This document shows, piece by piece, positions 54,018 to 62,574 of a stretch of DNA of 64,000 nucleotides. The notes beneath the pieces are model-generated. The model was not told the origin of the DNA. It ran no database searches and saw only the letters and a list, made by a program, of their open reading frames with translations. Both the position numbers and the translations under genes were made by a program. Position 1 is the stretch's first letter; every line of letters starts with the position of its first letter. Source of the stretch: Agrobacterium tumefaciens (lineage in GTDB: Bacteria > Pseudomonadota > Alphaproteobacteria > Rhizobiales > Rhizobiaceae); NCBI RefSeq assembly GCF_005221385.1, contig NZ_CP039903.1, positions 2,294,001 through 2,358,000 on the forward strand, written 5' to 3'.

Positions 54018-54853
54018 TGTCCGCTAAAATCCTGAAACGCAAAAACATCGATCGCATCGGCCTGTTCTTCGTGGCGCTGGTGATGATCTCGCCGGTCATC
54101 CTGTTCTTCATCTGGATGATCTCGCTGTCGCTGAAATATGAAATCGACAACGGCGCCTATCCGCCGATCCTCATTCCCGAACGTTTCGCCTGGTCGAACT
54201 ATGTGAAGGTGTTCGAGGAGAATAATTTCTTCCTCTATTTCTGGAATTCGGTCCTCGTCACCGGTGCAGCCACCATTCTGGCACTGGTGATCGGCGTGCC
54301 CGCCGGTTACGGGATTGCGCGACTGAAGGCGGAAAAATCCGCCGTCGTCATCATGATCGCCCGCATGACACCCGGCCTCTCCTTCCTCATTCCGCTGTTC
54401 CTGCTGTTCCAATGGCTGAACCTCCTGGGCACGCTCTGGCCGCAGATCATCATCCATCTTGTCGTAACCGTGCCGATCGTCGTCTGGATCATGATCGGTT
54501 ATTTCGAGACCACGCCGAAGGAACTGGAAGAAGCGGCAAGCATCGATGGCGCATCCTCCTGGCAAGTGTTCAGGCTGGTGGCGCTGCCGATTGCCAAACC
54601 CGGCATCGTCGTCTCCTTCATTCTTGCGGTCATCTTCTCGTGGAACAACTTCGTCTTCGGCATCGTGCTGGCCAGCCGTGAAACGCGCACCCTGCCGGTC
54701 GCGGTCTACAACATGCTGTCCTTCGAGCAGGTCAGCTGGGGACCGCTTGCCGCCGCAGCTCTGATCGTCACGCTGCCGGTGCTGCTGCTCACCATGTTCG
54801 CACAGAAACAGATCGTGGCGGGCCTGACCGCCGGCGCCGTCAAGGGCGGCTGA
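54017..54853 (+). CDS. Sugar ABC transporter permease (MalG/UgpE-like)
   Basis: A 278-residue second permease with six helices and the MalG-type start FFVALVMISPVILFFIWMISLSLK. The EAA loop is ELEEAASIDGASSWQVFRLVALPIAKPGI near residue 172-200. The ATG at the TGATG junction is preferred over an upstream in-frame start because the latter lies within the first permease. The next gene, the ATPase, begins after a family-A repeat. Confidence 0.93.
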   Translation: MSAKILKRKNIDRIGLFFVALVMISPVILFFIWMISLSLKYEIDNGAYPPILIPERFAWSNYVKVFEENNFFLYFWNSVLVTGAATILALVIGVPAGYGIARLKAEKSAVVIMIARMTPGLSFLIPLFLLFQWLNLLGTLWPQIIIHLVVTVPIVVWIMIGYFETTPKELEEAASIDGASSWQVFRLVALPIAKPGIVVSFILAVIFSWNNFVFGIVLASRETRTLPVAVYNMLSFEQVSWGPLAAAALIVTLPVLLLTMFAQKQIVAGLTAGAVKGG

Positions 54854-54893
54854 ACCAACCAATCAGGGCATTCCATGCCCTTACTCTTTTAAC

Positions 54894-54939
54894 GCAATTC
54901 CGGACGCAAAACCGCGACGCACTTTTGCTGGAATTGCTC
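54894..54939. repeat. Intergenic palindromic repeat, family A copy 3
   Basis: GCAATTCCGGACG, a CAAAACCGC segment, then CTTTTGCTGGAATTGCTC, forming an imperfect stem. It is the inverted relative of 35613-35658. It is unusual in lying within an operon, 17 bases before the ATPase start, where it could affect that gene's translation. Confidence 0.75.
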
Positions 54940-54956
54940 GTAACGGGAACCTGCAT

Positions 54957-56015
54957 ATGGCACCGGTCAATATTCAAAATGTCCAGAAGCGCTTCGGCTC
55001 GGTCAATGTCATTCACGGCATCGATATCGATATCAAGGATGGCGAATTCGTCGTCCTCGTCGGCCCGTCCGGCTGCGGCAAGTCCACCTTGCTGCGCATG
55101 ATCGCCGGGCTGGAGGAGTTGAGCGACGGCGAAATCCACATCGGCGCGCGCGAGGTCAGTCACCTGCCCGCCCGCGACCGCGATATCGCCATGGTCTTCC
55201 AGAACTACGCGCTTTATCCGCACATGACGGTCAAGGATAATATGGGCTTCGCGCTGAAGCTGAAGAAGGTGAGCACCGAGGAAACCAAGGCCAAGGTGGA
55301 CAGGGCCGCCGCCATTCTGGGGCTAGAAAAATTGCTGGACCGTTATCCACGCCAGCTTTCCGGCGGCCAGCGCCAGCGTGTCGCCATGGGCCGCGCGCTG
55401 GTGCGCGATCCGCAGGTCTTCCTGTTCGACGAGCCGCTTTCCAACCTCGACGCCAAGCTGCGCGTGCAGATGCGCGGCGAGATCAAGGCCATGCACCAGC
55501 GCATCGGCACCACCACCATTTACGTCACCCATGACCAGGTGGAAGCCATGACCATGGCCGACAAGATCGTGGTCCTGCATGACGGCGTCATCGAGCAGAT
55601 CGGCGCGCCGCTCGAGCTTTACGACAATCCCGCCAATCTCTTCGTTGCTGGTTTCATCGGTTCGCCGGCCATGAATTTTATTCGCGGCCGGGTGGAGGAA
55701 GGCGTCTTCCGCACCGCAAAGGGCCTCAGCCTGCCGCTGCCCGCCAATGCCGATATCGGCAAGCTCGGCGGCCGTGACCTCGTCTACGGCGCGCGGCCGG
55801 AACATATCCGCGCCGCCGAAACCGGCATCGAAGGCCGGGTCGAACTGGTCGAAGGCACCGGCTCGGAAATCTACGCCAAGCTCAATTGCAAGGGTGACGA
55901 GATCGCCTGCCTGTTCCGCGAGCGGCTCAATGTCCGCTTCGGCGACACGATCCACATTGCCATCGATCCGGCAACGGTGCATCTGTTCGACAAGGATAGC
56001 GGCAAGCGTATCTGA
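54957..56015 (+). CDS. Sugar ABC transporter ATP-binding protein (UgpC/MsmK/MalK-like)
   Basis: A 352-residue ATPase with an N-terminal nucleotide-binding domain and a C-terminal TOBE/OB regulatory domain. Walker A is GPSGCGKST near residue 37-45, the signature LSGGQRQRVAMGRAL near 135-149, Walker B VFLFDEPLSNLDAKL near 154-168, and the switch His in YVTHDQVEAMTMA. The C-terminal part contains GFIGSPAMNFIRG and GARPEHIRA, typical of MalK-like proteins. It energises the preceding permease pair. PfkB kinase follows after 20 bases. Confidence 0.95.
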   Translation: MAPVNIQNVQKRFGSVNVIHGIDIDIKDGEFVVLVGPSGCGKSTLLRMIAGLEELSDGEIHIGAREVSHLPARDRDIAMVFQNYALYPHMTVKDNMGFALKLKKVSTEETKAKVDRAAAILGLEKLLDRYPRQLSGGQRQRVAMGRALVRDPQVFLFDEPLSNLDAKLRVQMRGEIKAMHQRIGTTTIYVTHDQVEAMTMADKIVVLHDGVIEQIGAPLELYDNPANLFVAGFIGSPAMNFIRGRVEEGVFRTAKGLSLPLPANADIGKLGGRDLVYGARPEHIRAAETGIEGRVELVEGTGSEIYAKLNCKGDEIACLFRERLNVRFGDTIHIAIDPATVHLFDKDSGKRI

Positions 56016-56035
56016 ACACGGCAGGAGCGAAGAGA

Positions 56036-56995
56036 ATGGTGAAGGAACCGGACGGCAAGCATGTGCTCTGCGTGGGAGCCGCCGTGCTGGACACCCTGTT
56101 TCGTGTGCATGACATGCCGAAGGGCGAAGGCAAGGTCCTGCCCTACGAGATGCTGCAAATCGCCGAAGGCATGGCGTCGAGCGCCGCCTATGCCGTGCAT
56201 CGCATGGGCGGCCGCGCCAGCCTGTGGGGTGCGGTGGGAGATGACGAGACCGGCGCCCGCATCCTGCGCGATCTCGCCGAAAGCGGCATCGATGTTGCCG
56301 GCATGACCATCGCCGCCGGTGCGCGCTCCGCACTCTCGACGATCATCATCGATGACCGCGGCGAGCGGCTTATCGTGCCTTTTTACGATCATCGCCTGCA
56401 TCAGAAAAAACGCTCCTGCACGCCGGAAGACCTTGCCCCGTTCGATGCCGTTCTGGTGGATGTTCGCTGGCCGGAACTGGCACTCGATGTGCTGACTGTG
56501 GCACGTACTCTGGGCAAACCAGCCATTCTGGATGGCGACGTTGCACCCGCCGAAACCCTTGAGAAGCTGGCCCCCGCCGCAACCCATATCGTCTTTTCCG
56601 AACCCGCCGCCGCCCGGCTGACGGGCATCGAAACTGTAAAAGACATGCTACCGGTGCTACACGCCCGCTACCCGCAGACCTTCATCGCCGTCACCGCCGG
56701 ACCGCAAGGCTGCTGGTGGACGGAGGCCGGCGATCCGACCGTGCATTTCCAGACGACGATGCAGGTTAAGGCAGTGGATACGCTGGCGGCGGGCGATATC
56801 TTCCACGGCACATTTGCGCTGGCGATGGCTGAAGGTATGCAAAGCCGTGCGGCCATCCGGCTCTCCTCCGTTGCCGCCGCGCTGAAATGCACCGTCTTCG
56901 GCGGCCGCATCGGCGCACCCACGCACGAAGAGACCGAAGAAGCCATGCGGCAATGGCTGGAGCGTGAAGGCGAACCTACGCTGCGCGCCTCCTGA
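56036..56995 (+). CDS. PfkB-family carbohydrate kinase
   Basis: A 319-residue ribokinase-fold sugar kinase. The N-terminal HVLCVGAAVLDTLFRVHDMPKGEGKV and ASSAAYAVHRMGGRASLWGAVGDDETGARIL blocks bind the sugar. The C-terminal signature VDTLAAGDIFHGTFALAMAEG near residue 244-264 holds the anion hole and catalytic Asp. The deoxy- or keto-sugar substrate would be phosphorylated after import by the linked ABC system. Linked to a DHDPS-family aldolase and a GntR regulator, it suggests a keto-deoxy-sugar-acid or polyol route. The exact sugar is not readable. Confidence 0.9.
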   Translation: MVKEPDGKHVLCVGAAVLDTLFRVHDMPKGEGKVLPYEMLQIAEGMASSAAYAVHRMGGRASLWGAVGDDETGARILRDLAESGIDVAGMTIAAGARSALSTIIIDDRGERLIVPFYDHRLHQKKRSCTPEDLAPFDAVLVDVRWPELALDVLTVARTLGKPAILDGDVAPAETLEKLAPAATHIVFSEPAAARLTGIETVKDMLPVLHARYPQTFIAVTAGPQGCWWTEAGDPTVHFQTTMQVKAVDTLAAGDIFHGTFALAMAEGMQSRAAIRLSSVAAALKCTVFGGRIGAPTHEETEEAMRQWLEREGEPTLRAS

Positions 56996-57137
56996 GCGCA
57001 TCCATTGCCCGCATAAAACTATTCCATTTTTGCGATGCCGTTTCGCGGAGAACTAGGCTAACGTTCGGACAGGCAAAGCTTTTCGCAAGCCGCGCCCGTT
57101 CCAATTTCAGCCTGCATTCCGCAAAAGTGATCGCCCG

Positions 57138-58196
57138 ATGCATCAGACGACCCGCCCGAGACTGCGCGATATCGGTTTCCGGCCCGGCCATTTCGAGACC
57201 GGCCCGCTCAACGCCATTACCGATGTCGAAGGCGTGACCATCGGCCATTCGACCGTCATCGAAGGCGACACGATCCGCACCGGCGCAACCGCGATCCTGC
57301 CGCATGGCGGCAATCTCTTTCAGGACAAGGTGCCCGCCGCCTTCGCCGTCTATAACGGCTTCGGCAAATTTGCCGGCTCCACCCAGATCGAGGAACTCGG
57401 TGAACTCGAAACACCCATCATCCTCACCAATACGCTGGCGACAGGCCGGGCCATCGAGGCGATCAACCGCCATACGCTGGCGCAGCCGGGCAATGAAAAA
57501 GTGGTGTCGATCAACTCGGTCGTTGGCGAGACCAACGATTCCCGCCTGAACGACATCCGCGCCGGCCGCCCGACCATCGAGGAAATCTCGGCCGCGTTGA
57601 AAAACGCCGCCACAGGCCCCGTGGCCGAGGGCGGCATTGGTGCCGGAACCGGCACGGTGGCCTTTGGCATGAAGGGCGGCATCGGCACCGCATCCCGCAT
57701 CGTCACCATCACCGGAAAGACCTATACGCTCGGCATTCTCGTCCAGTCCAATTACGGCGGCCATCTGCTGGTCTGCGGCAAGCCCTATGTCAGCCCTGAC
57801 CATCAGGACAAGGACGGCTCCATCGTCATCGTGGTCGCCACCGACGCGCCGCTCTCCTCCCGCAACCTGAAGCGTTTGGCGGCCAGAAGCTTCGGCGGGC
57901 TGGCACGCACGGGTGCAGCACTCAGCAATGGCTCCGGTGACTATGCGCTGGCATTTTCCACCGATGAGCGGCTGCGCCGCACGCCTGCGCGCCGCAAGGC
58001 CGTCACAGACTATCCAGAACTTTCCAACGATGCGATTTCGCCGCTCTTCGAAGCAGCGATTGAGGCGACGGAGGAGGCGATCCTCAATTCGCTCTGTGCA
58101 GCCAATACGACATCAGGCTTCAATGCCGGCACCGGCAAAACCGCGACGCTAGAGGCCATTTCCATCGACGCCCTTAAAACCCTTCTTTCAGCCTGA
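57138..58196 (+). CDS. P1-family peptidase (DmpA/BapA-type N-terminal nucleophile aminopeptidase)
   Basis: A 352-residue enzyme of peptidase family S58 (DmpA: L-aminopeptidase with D-amidase/D-esterase activity; BapA: beta-peptidyl aminopeptidase). It self-cleaves to expose a nucleophilic Ser, probably Ser266 in the conserved NGSGDYALAFST. Other family blocks are NAITDVEGVTIGHSTVI at 25-41, NGFGKFAGSTQIEELGELETPIILTNTL at 73-100, and LVQSNYGGHLLV near 201-212. No signal peptide is present. Start ATG has no strong ribosome site. The adjacent D-amino-acid aminotransferase and D-aminopeptidase genes suggest work on D- or beta-amino-acid peptides. Confidence 0.9.
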   Translation: MHQTTRPRLRDIGFRPGHFETGPLNAITDVEGVTIGHSTVIEGDTIRTGATAILPHGGNLFQDKVPAAFAVYNGFGKFAGSTQIEELGELETPIILTNTLATGRAIEAINRHTLAQPGNEKVVSINSVVGETNDSRLNDIRAGRPTIEEISAALKNAATGPVAEGGIGAGTGTVAFGMKGGIGTASRIVTITGKTYTLGILVQSNYGGHLLVCGKPYVSPDHQDKDGSIVIVVATDAPLSSRNLKRLAARSFGGLARTGAALSNGSGDYALAFSTDERLRRTPARRKAVTDYPELSNDAISPLFEAAIEATEEAILNSLCAANTTSGFNAGTGKTATLEAISIDALKTLLSA

Positions 58197-58216
58197 CTTT
58201 TCCAGACGGAGTTTTC

Positions 58217-59083
58217 ATGACTAGCCCATCCGGTCGCATCGTTTACGTCAACGGCGAATTCCTGCCCGAAGCGGACGCCCGCCTTTCCATCTTCGACCGC
58301 GGTTTCCTGTTCGGTGACGGCATTTATGAAGTCACCTCCGTTCTGGAAGGCAAGCTGATCGACAGCGACCTGCACATGGCCCGGCTGGAACGCAGCGCCC
58401 GCGAAATCGACGTGCCGCTGCCCGTCACGACCAAGGAAATCGTCGAGGCCGAGCGCCGCCTGATTGCCGACAACAACCTCGTGGAAGGCATGATCTATCT
58501 GCAGCTGACACGAGGTGCCGAAGACCGCAACTTCCTGTTCTCCGCCGATCTGAAGCCAACGCTGGTCATGTTCACCCAGGCGAAGAAGCTGATCGGCACC
58601 CCCGTCGAGGAAGCCGGCATCGCCGTCAAATCCGTTCCCGATCAGCGCTGGGAACGCCGCGACATCAAGACCGTCTGCCTGCTGCCGCAGGTCATGGCGA
58701 AACGCATTGCCAAGGCCGAAGGCTGTGACGAGGCGTGGATGATTGAGGATGGTTTCGTCACCGAAGGCGCTTCCTCAACCGCCTATATCATTACCGGCGA
58801 TAAGAAGATCATCACCCGCGGCAACAGCAACAAGACCCTGCCCGGCTGCACCCGCCTCGCCGCCCTGCAACTGGCCAAGGAAGCCGGCTTCACGCTAGAA
58901 GAGCGGCCCTTCACGCTGGAAGAGGCGCTGAATGCCGATGAGGCCTGCCTGACGAGCGCCTCCAACTTCGTTGTCTCGGTGACGAAGATCGATGGCAAGC
59001 CGGTTGGCAATGGCAAGCCCGGCCCGCTCGTCAGCCGTCTGCGCGCGCTCTATCTGGAAAACGCCCGCCGCACCGCGATTTAA
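58217..59083 (+). CDS. D-amino-acid aminotransferase (PLP fold type IV)
   Basis: A 288-residue aminotransferase related to DAAT and branched-chain transaminase. The PLP lysine is Lys151 in RRDIKTVCLLPQVMAK. FDRGFLFGDGIYEV near 26-39 and IEDGFVTEGASSTAYII near 175-191 are family signatures, the Glu of TEGASS binding the pyridine nitrogen. The TSASNFVVSV loop resembles the D-amino-acid branch. Length is 280-290 in Bacillus DAAT. It starts 20 bases after the DmpA-type gene and so likely processes D-amino acids freed from peptides to 2-keto acids. Confidence 0.9.
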   Translation: MTSPSGRIVYVNGEFLPEADARLSIFDRGFLFGDGIYEVTSVLEGKLIDSDLHMARLERSAREIDVPLPVTTKEIVEAERRLIADNNLVEGMIYLQLTRGAEDRNFLFSADLKPTLVMFTQAKKLIGTPVEEAGIAVKSVPDQRWERRDIKTVCLLPQVMAKRIAKAEGCDEAWMIEDGFVTEGASSTAYIITGDKKIITRGNSNKTLPGCTRLAALQLAKEAGFTLEERPFTLEEALNADEACLTSASNFVVSVTKIDGKPVGNGKPGPLVSRLRALYLENARRTAI

Positions 59084-59090
59084 GCAAACA

Positions 59091-59987
59091 TCAGCCTTCG
59101 AGAACCGCCCAGATGCGCTCGACTACGGGCCGGCGGTTCTCCTTCGAACGATAAAGCCTGATATCGACGGCAATATCGAAACTGTTATCGGCGGCACGCA
59201 CCAGCGCGCCGCTATCCAGTTCGTGCCGCATCAGGCTTTCCGGCACCCAGGCAACACCCCAGCCGGCCATCGCCATGGCTTTCAGCCCCACCGACATGCT
59301 GCCCTCATGCACCCGCTCGAATTGCGGCAGGCGCGCGCTTAAGAGATCGCGCAGCAGCGGCCCGAAGAACGAGGCCTTTTCATAGTCCAGATAGGCGAAG
59401 GGTTTTCGAGCGTTTTCCACCAGTGCATGCAGCGGTGAACCATCTTTGGCCGGCGCTGAAACGGGAATGATGTTTTCAGCACCCAGCACACGGAACTCGA
59501 AGGTCTGCGCATCAAGCAGCATCGGCACTTCGGGGTGGGCATAGGTCAGAAGGAAATCGCTCTGCCCGTCCACCAGCGAATTGAGATTTTCCTCCATGCT
59601 GCCGGAATCCGGCCGCAGAACCGAAAACAGCGGTCCCGCCGTCTCGTTCACCCGTTTCAGCCAGTCCGGGAAAAAGGTGAACGATAGCGTGTGCAGCGCC
59701 GTCAGCCGCACCGTTTTCGCATCCGCCCCCTCTTCCTGAAGTAGCGTGCGCCGCGCATGGTAAAGCTGCTTCAGCGTCTCCTGCGCCACCGGCACGAATT
59801 TCACGCCCGCCTCGGTCAGCCGCGACGGATAGGAGGCACGGTCGACCAGCGTCGCGCCCACCCAGGCTTCCAGCTGCTTGATGCGCCGGCTGAACGCGGA
59901 TTGCGTCACATGCCGCTCATCCGCCGCCTTCGAGAAATTGAGCGTTCCGGCCAACGCCAGGAAATCCTCGAGCCATTTGACTTCCAC
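59091..59987 (-). CDS. LysR-family transcriptional regulator
   Basis: A 298-residue LysR-type regulator with helix-turn-helix LEDFLALAGTLNFSKAADERHVTQSAFSRRIKQLE. The domain after the linker shows VRLTALHTLSFTFFPDWLKRV and AMAMAGWGVAWVPESL. I start at a GTG with GGGAG upstream; a longer frame adds eight residues. It resembles the HypT/YjiE-like branch, but that is a judgement on pattern only. It lies between the D-amino-acid aminotransferase and D-aminopeptidase genes. It probably controls the cassette that includes them. It converges on the aminotransferase with seven bases between stops. Confidence 0.9.
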   Translation of the reverse strand: MEVKWLEDFLALAGTLNFSKAADERHVTQSAFSRRIKQLEAWVGATLVDRASYPSRLTEAGVKFVPVAQETLKQLYHARRTLLQEEGADAKTVRLTALHTLSFTFFPDWLKRVNETAGPLFSVLRPDSGSMEENLNSLVDGQSDFLLTYAHPEVPMLLDAQTFEFRVLGAENIIPVSAPAKDGSPLHALVENARKPFAYLDYEKASFFGPLLRDLLSARLPQFERVHEGSMSVGLKAMAMAGWGVAWVPESLMRHELDSGALVRAADNSFDIAVDIRLYRSKENRRPVVERIWAVLEG

Positions 59988-60070
59988 GGCCCACACTCCC
60001 ACCAAAAACACTTATCCGTTTATCCGGAAAGCGTCTTTATTAGGAGCAATGGGACGTGAATGAAACTCTT

Positions 60071-61582
60071 TTAAACAGCCCTTGAATATTCGATCATCCG
60101 CGCCCGGCTGGAAACCAGCTCGATCTGATCATCACCCAGACGATTGAGGCAAACACGCTTGGTCCATGGCCCGTCAATCAGCGTGAAGAGGAAACGGCCA
60201 TTGCCGAGCGCCTTCAACGGCATGCTGCGGCGCGTGGGGCCGATGCCCATGGTCAGCGACGAGCCGCTGATGATAAATTCCGCTCCCTCATCCGAGCACC
60301 ACAAGCCCGAAAGATCATCCGGCACGGCATGCTGGCCGACCGGCAGGAAGCGGCGGGCGGCGTGGCCCGCCTCGCCGACAATGGCGGCACCATCTAGCCT
60401 GAGACGCATCGGCGAGGATGCGGAGCGGGAAGAGACCCAGCCATCCACATCTTCATAAAGTGTGTCGTCACCATCGATGAAGGTCGATGTGCTGCCCTTG
60501 ATCTCCAGCCACCATGGACCGCTTTCGGTGACATAGAGGCCTTCCGGCAGGCTGGCGGCGGGTTTGGGCAAAGGCAGGCCGGTGAGGGCCGCCATGCTTT
60601 CCAGCGCAATCTTGAAACCGTTGGTATCCTCGCGGTTCGACACCACGACAAAACCCGTGCCGTTTTCCGGATCGAGCAGGAAATAAGTCTTGTAGCCGGG
60701 ATGCGAACCGCCGTGACCGACGAAGCGCCTGCCGCCGAGATGCGACCAGCGCAGGCCGAGACCATATTCGCTCATCCGCCCATCGGCGAGCGGCCGTTCA
60801 GCCGAAAGCCTGTCAAGAACACTCGCAAAACTGCCTTCACCCCGCATCAGCCCCTGCAGCCAGCGGGTCAGCGCTTCGGCGCTGCCGGCGAGACTGCCCG
60901 AAGCGGAGATATGCAGACCGGCGGCCGAAAGCTGCCAGTTGTCTTCGGCTTTCCAGTAACCCGGCACGAGGCCATCGACCGGATCGTTCCAGACATCCGG
61001 TGCCTTCAGGAACACGCCGAAGGGGTCGGCAATCTGCGTCTGCACGAAATCGTCGAAACGGAAACCTCGGCGCTCCAGCGCCGCTTCCACCAGACGATAA
61101 CCGGTATTGGAATAGGACACCTCGCTGCCAGCATCGAAATTCAGCCGCGTCAGCCGCGAGAGATAGTCGAGAAGCGGGCCGGCCTTCGTCTCGGTGTATA
61201 CGGAAAGGCCAAGCAGTGAGAGGCATTCCCGCGTATCCGGCAGGCCGCCGCTCATATCCAGCGCCTGCCCCACCGTCACCTCGCTGAGCGGCGATTGCAG
61301 CTCCGGCAGATGTTTGCCGAGTGGGTCGTCGAGGCCGATCAGATCGGAATGCGCAAGCACCATGGCGCAGAAGGCATGTTTGGTGACGGAGGCATAACGC
61401 ACCACGCTCTGCTGCGTGAAAGGCGCAAAGGTCGAAAGGCTTTCGACACCGCCCGCATGTGCGAAACGGATGCCGTTGAGATCGAAACCGATGACCGCCC
61501 CGCCCGGCTCGTTGCCCGCCCATTGCGAGACGAAGCTTTGCGAAAGGGTTGAAGCGGCGTTCCAGTCGAATTGCTGTGGCAT
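60071..61582 (-). CDS. D-aminopeptidase / serine beta-lactamase-like hydrolase
   Basis: A 503-residue penicillin-recognising serine hydrolase. The active-site residues fit D-aminopeptidase (DAP) of Ochrobactrum anthropi: Ser65-x-x-Lys68 (RYASVTKHAFC), Tyr157 in SYSNTGY and His290-Gly-Gly. Two C-terminal beta-barrel-like regions (about 350-500, with the inhibitory gamma-loop area around GPWWLEIKGSTSTFIDGDD) also match the DAP domain plan, and the 503-residue length is close to the 520 of that enzyme. It releases N-terminal D-residues from peptides. No signal peptide is seen, so it is cytoplasmic. The upstream longer frame is discarded because it runs through a palindromic repeat. Confidence 0.87.
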   Translation of the reverse strand: MPQQFDWNAASTLSQSFVSQWAGNEPGGAVIGFDLNGIRFAHAGGVESLSTFAPFTQQSVVRYASVTKHAFCAMVLAHSDLIGLDDPLGKHLPELQSPLSEVTVGQALDMSGGLPDTRECLSLLGLSVYTETKAGPLLDYLSRLTRLNFDAGSEVSYSNTGYRLVEAALERRGFRFDDFVQTQIADPFGVFLKAPDVWNDPVDGLVPGYWKAEDNWQLSAAGLHISASGSLAGSAEALTRWLQGLMRGEGSFASVLDRLSAERPLADGRMSEYGLGLRWSHLGGRRFVGHGGSHPGYKTYFLLDPENGTGFVVVSNREDTNGFKIALESMAALTGLPLPKPAASLPEGLYVTESGPWWLEIKGSTSTFIDGDDTLYEDVDGWVSSRSASSPMRLRLDGAAIVGEAGHAARRFLPVGQHAVPDDLSGLWCSDEGAEFIISGSSLTMGIGPTRRSMPLKALGNGRFLFTLIDGPWTKRVCLNRLGDDQIELVSSRARMIEYSRAV

Positions 61583-61651
61583 GGTTCGGTCTCGTGTCTC
61601 TATTGCAGCGCGCGAGGACAACGGTTCTGTCACCGGCGTCGCCGCTTGTTT

Positions 61652-61770
61652 CTTCTCCCCGAGGGGGAGAAGGTGGCCCGAAGGGTCGGATGAGGGGGCA
61701 ACCTTGCCGGATTTCGGAGAGCTTGCCCCCTCATCCCGCTGCCGCGACCTTCTCCCCGGCGGGGAGAAGA
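61652..61770. repeat. Intergenic palindromic repeat, family E
   Basis: An element of about 119 bases with arms CTTCTCCCCGAGG and its partner CCGGCGGGGAGAAG, and a second nested pair GGATGAGGGGGCAA/TTGCCCCCTCATCC. It is the only copy in this window. It lies between the Dpp-type importer genes and the D-aminopeptidase start, all on the minus strand. Confidence 0.82.
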
Positions 61771-61821
61771 AGCGAGCGGCACCCACTTTATCCATGCGTA
61801 ACGTCGGTTAGACGGTCAACC

Positions 61822-62574
61822 TCAGGCCGGCTCTTCCAGCCGGATGCTCAAACTACGCAGCTCTTCCGTATGCGGATGTTTGGTGCGGCCCTCGCGCAGA
61901 TCGTCCGCACTCAGCTGCTCCACCATTTCGCCATTCAGCATCACGCCAACCTGCGGGCACAGATGCGCGATAACCGCCAGATTGTGGCTGACGAGAATAT
62001 AGGTGAGGTTGCGGGCCACGCGCAGGTCCTGCAACAGGTTCAGGATTTCCGCCTGCACCGAAACATCGAGCGCCGAGGTCGGCTCATCGAGCAGCAGCAC
62101 CTGCGGATCGGCGATCAGCGCACGCGCAATCGCCACGCGCTGGCGCTGGCCGCCCGAGAGCTGGTGCGGAAAGCGGAAACGCACCGCCTGCGGCAGCGCG
62201 ACGTCCGACAAAGCCTGCTGGATGCGCTTTTCAATATTGTCCATACCGTGCACCAGCGGCAATTCGCTGAGGATACGGTCGATGGTCTGGCGCGGATGCA
62301 GCGACCCGTAAGGGTCCTGAAACACCATCTGCACCTGCCGGAAGAATTCCGGCGTGCGACGCAGCGGCGCATCCTTGCCGGCAAAGGCGATGCGGCCTTC
62401 CCAGCTTTCATTGAGGCCGGCCATGGCGCGCAGGATGGTGGACTTGCCCGAGCCGCTTTCGCCGACGATGCCGAAGCTGCCACCCTTTTCCACCGAAAAG
62501 GACACGCCCTTCACCACTTCGCGGTCGCCGAACTTGATACGGAGATTGTCGACGTCGATCATTGGCTGGACCAC
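61822..62574 (-). CDS. Peptide ABC transporter ATPase (DppF/OppF-like)
   Basis: A 250-residue ATPase for a di/oligopeptide importer. Walker A GESGSGKST near 34-42, Q-loop MVFQDPYGSLHPRQTID near 85-101, signature LSGGQRQRVAIARAL near 138-152, Walker B VLLLDEPTSALD near 157-168 and the switch His in LVSHNLAVIAHL are all intact. The C-terminus HPHTEELRSLSIRLEEPA is short and lacks the full DppF extension. The start overlaps the preceding ATPase gene by 16 bases. In this system the two ATPases pair on the two permeases. Confidence 0.93.
   Translation of the reverse strand: MVQPMIDVDNLRIKFGDREVVKGVSFSVEKGGSFGIVGESGSGKSTILRAMAGLNESWEGRIAFAGKDAPLRRTPEFFRQVQMVFQDPYGSLHPRQTIDRILSELPLVHGMDNIEKRIQQALSDVALPQAVRFRFPHQLSGGQRQRVAIARALIADPQVLLLDEPTSALDVSVQAEILNLLQDLRVARNLTYILVSHNLAVIAHLCPQVGVMLNGEMVEQLSADDLREGRTKHPHTEELRSLSIRLEEPA

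Noticed and set aside
61582-61795. N-terminal extension of the D-aminopeptidase frame
   Set aside because: The extra 71 codons translate the family-E palindromic repeat; the ATG at 61582 leads directly into the conserved domain.
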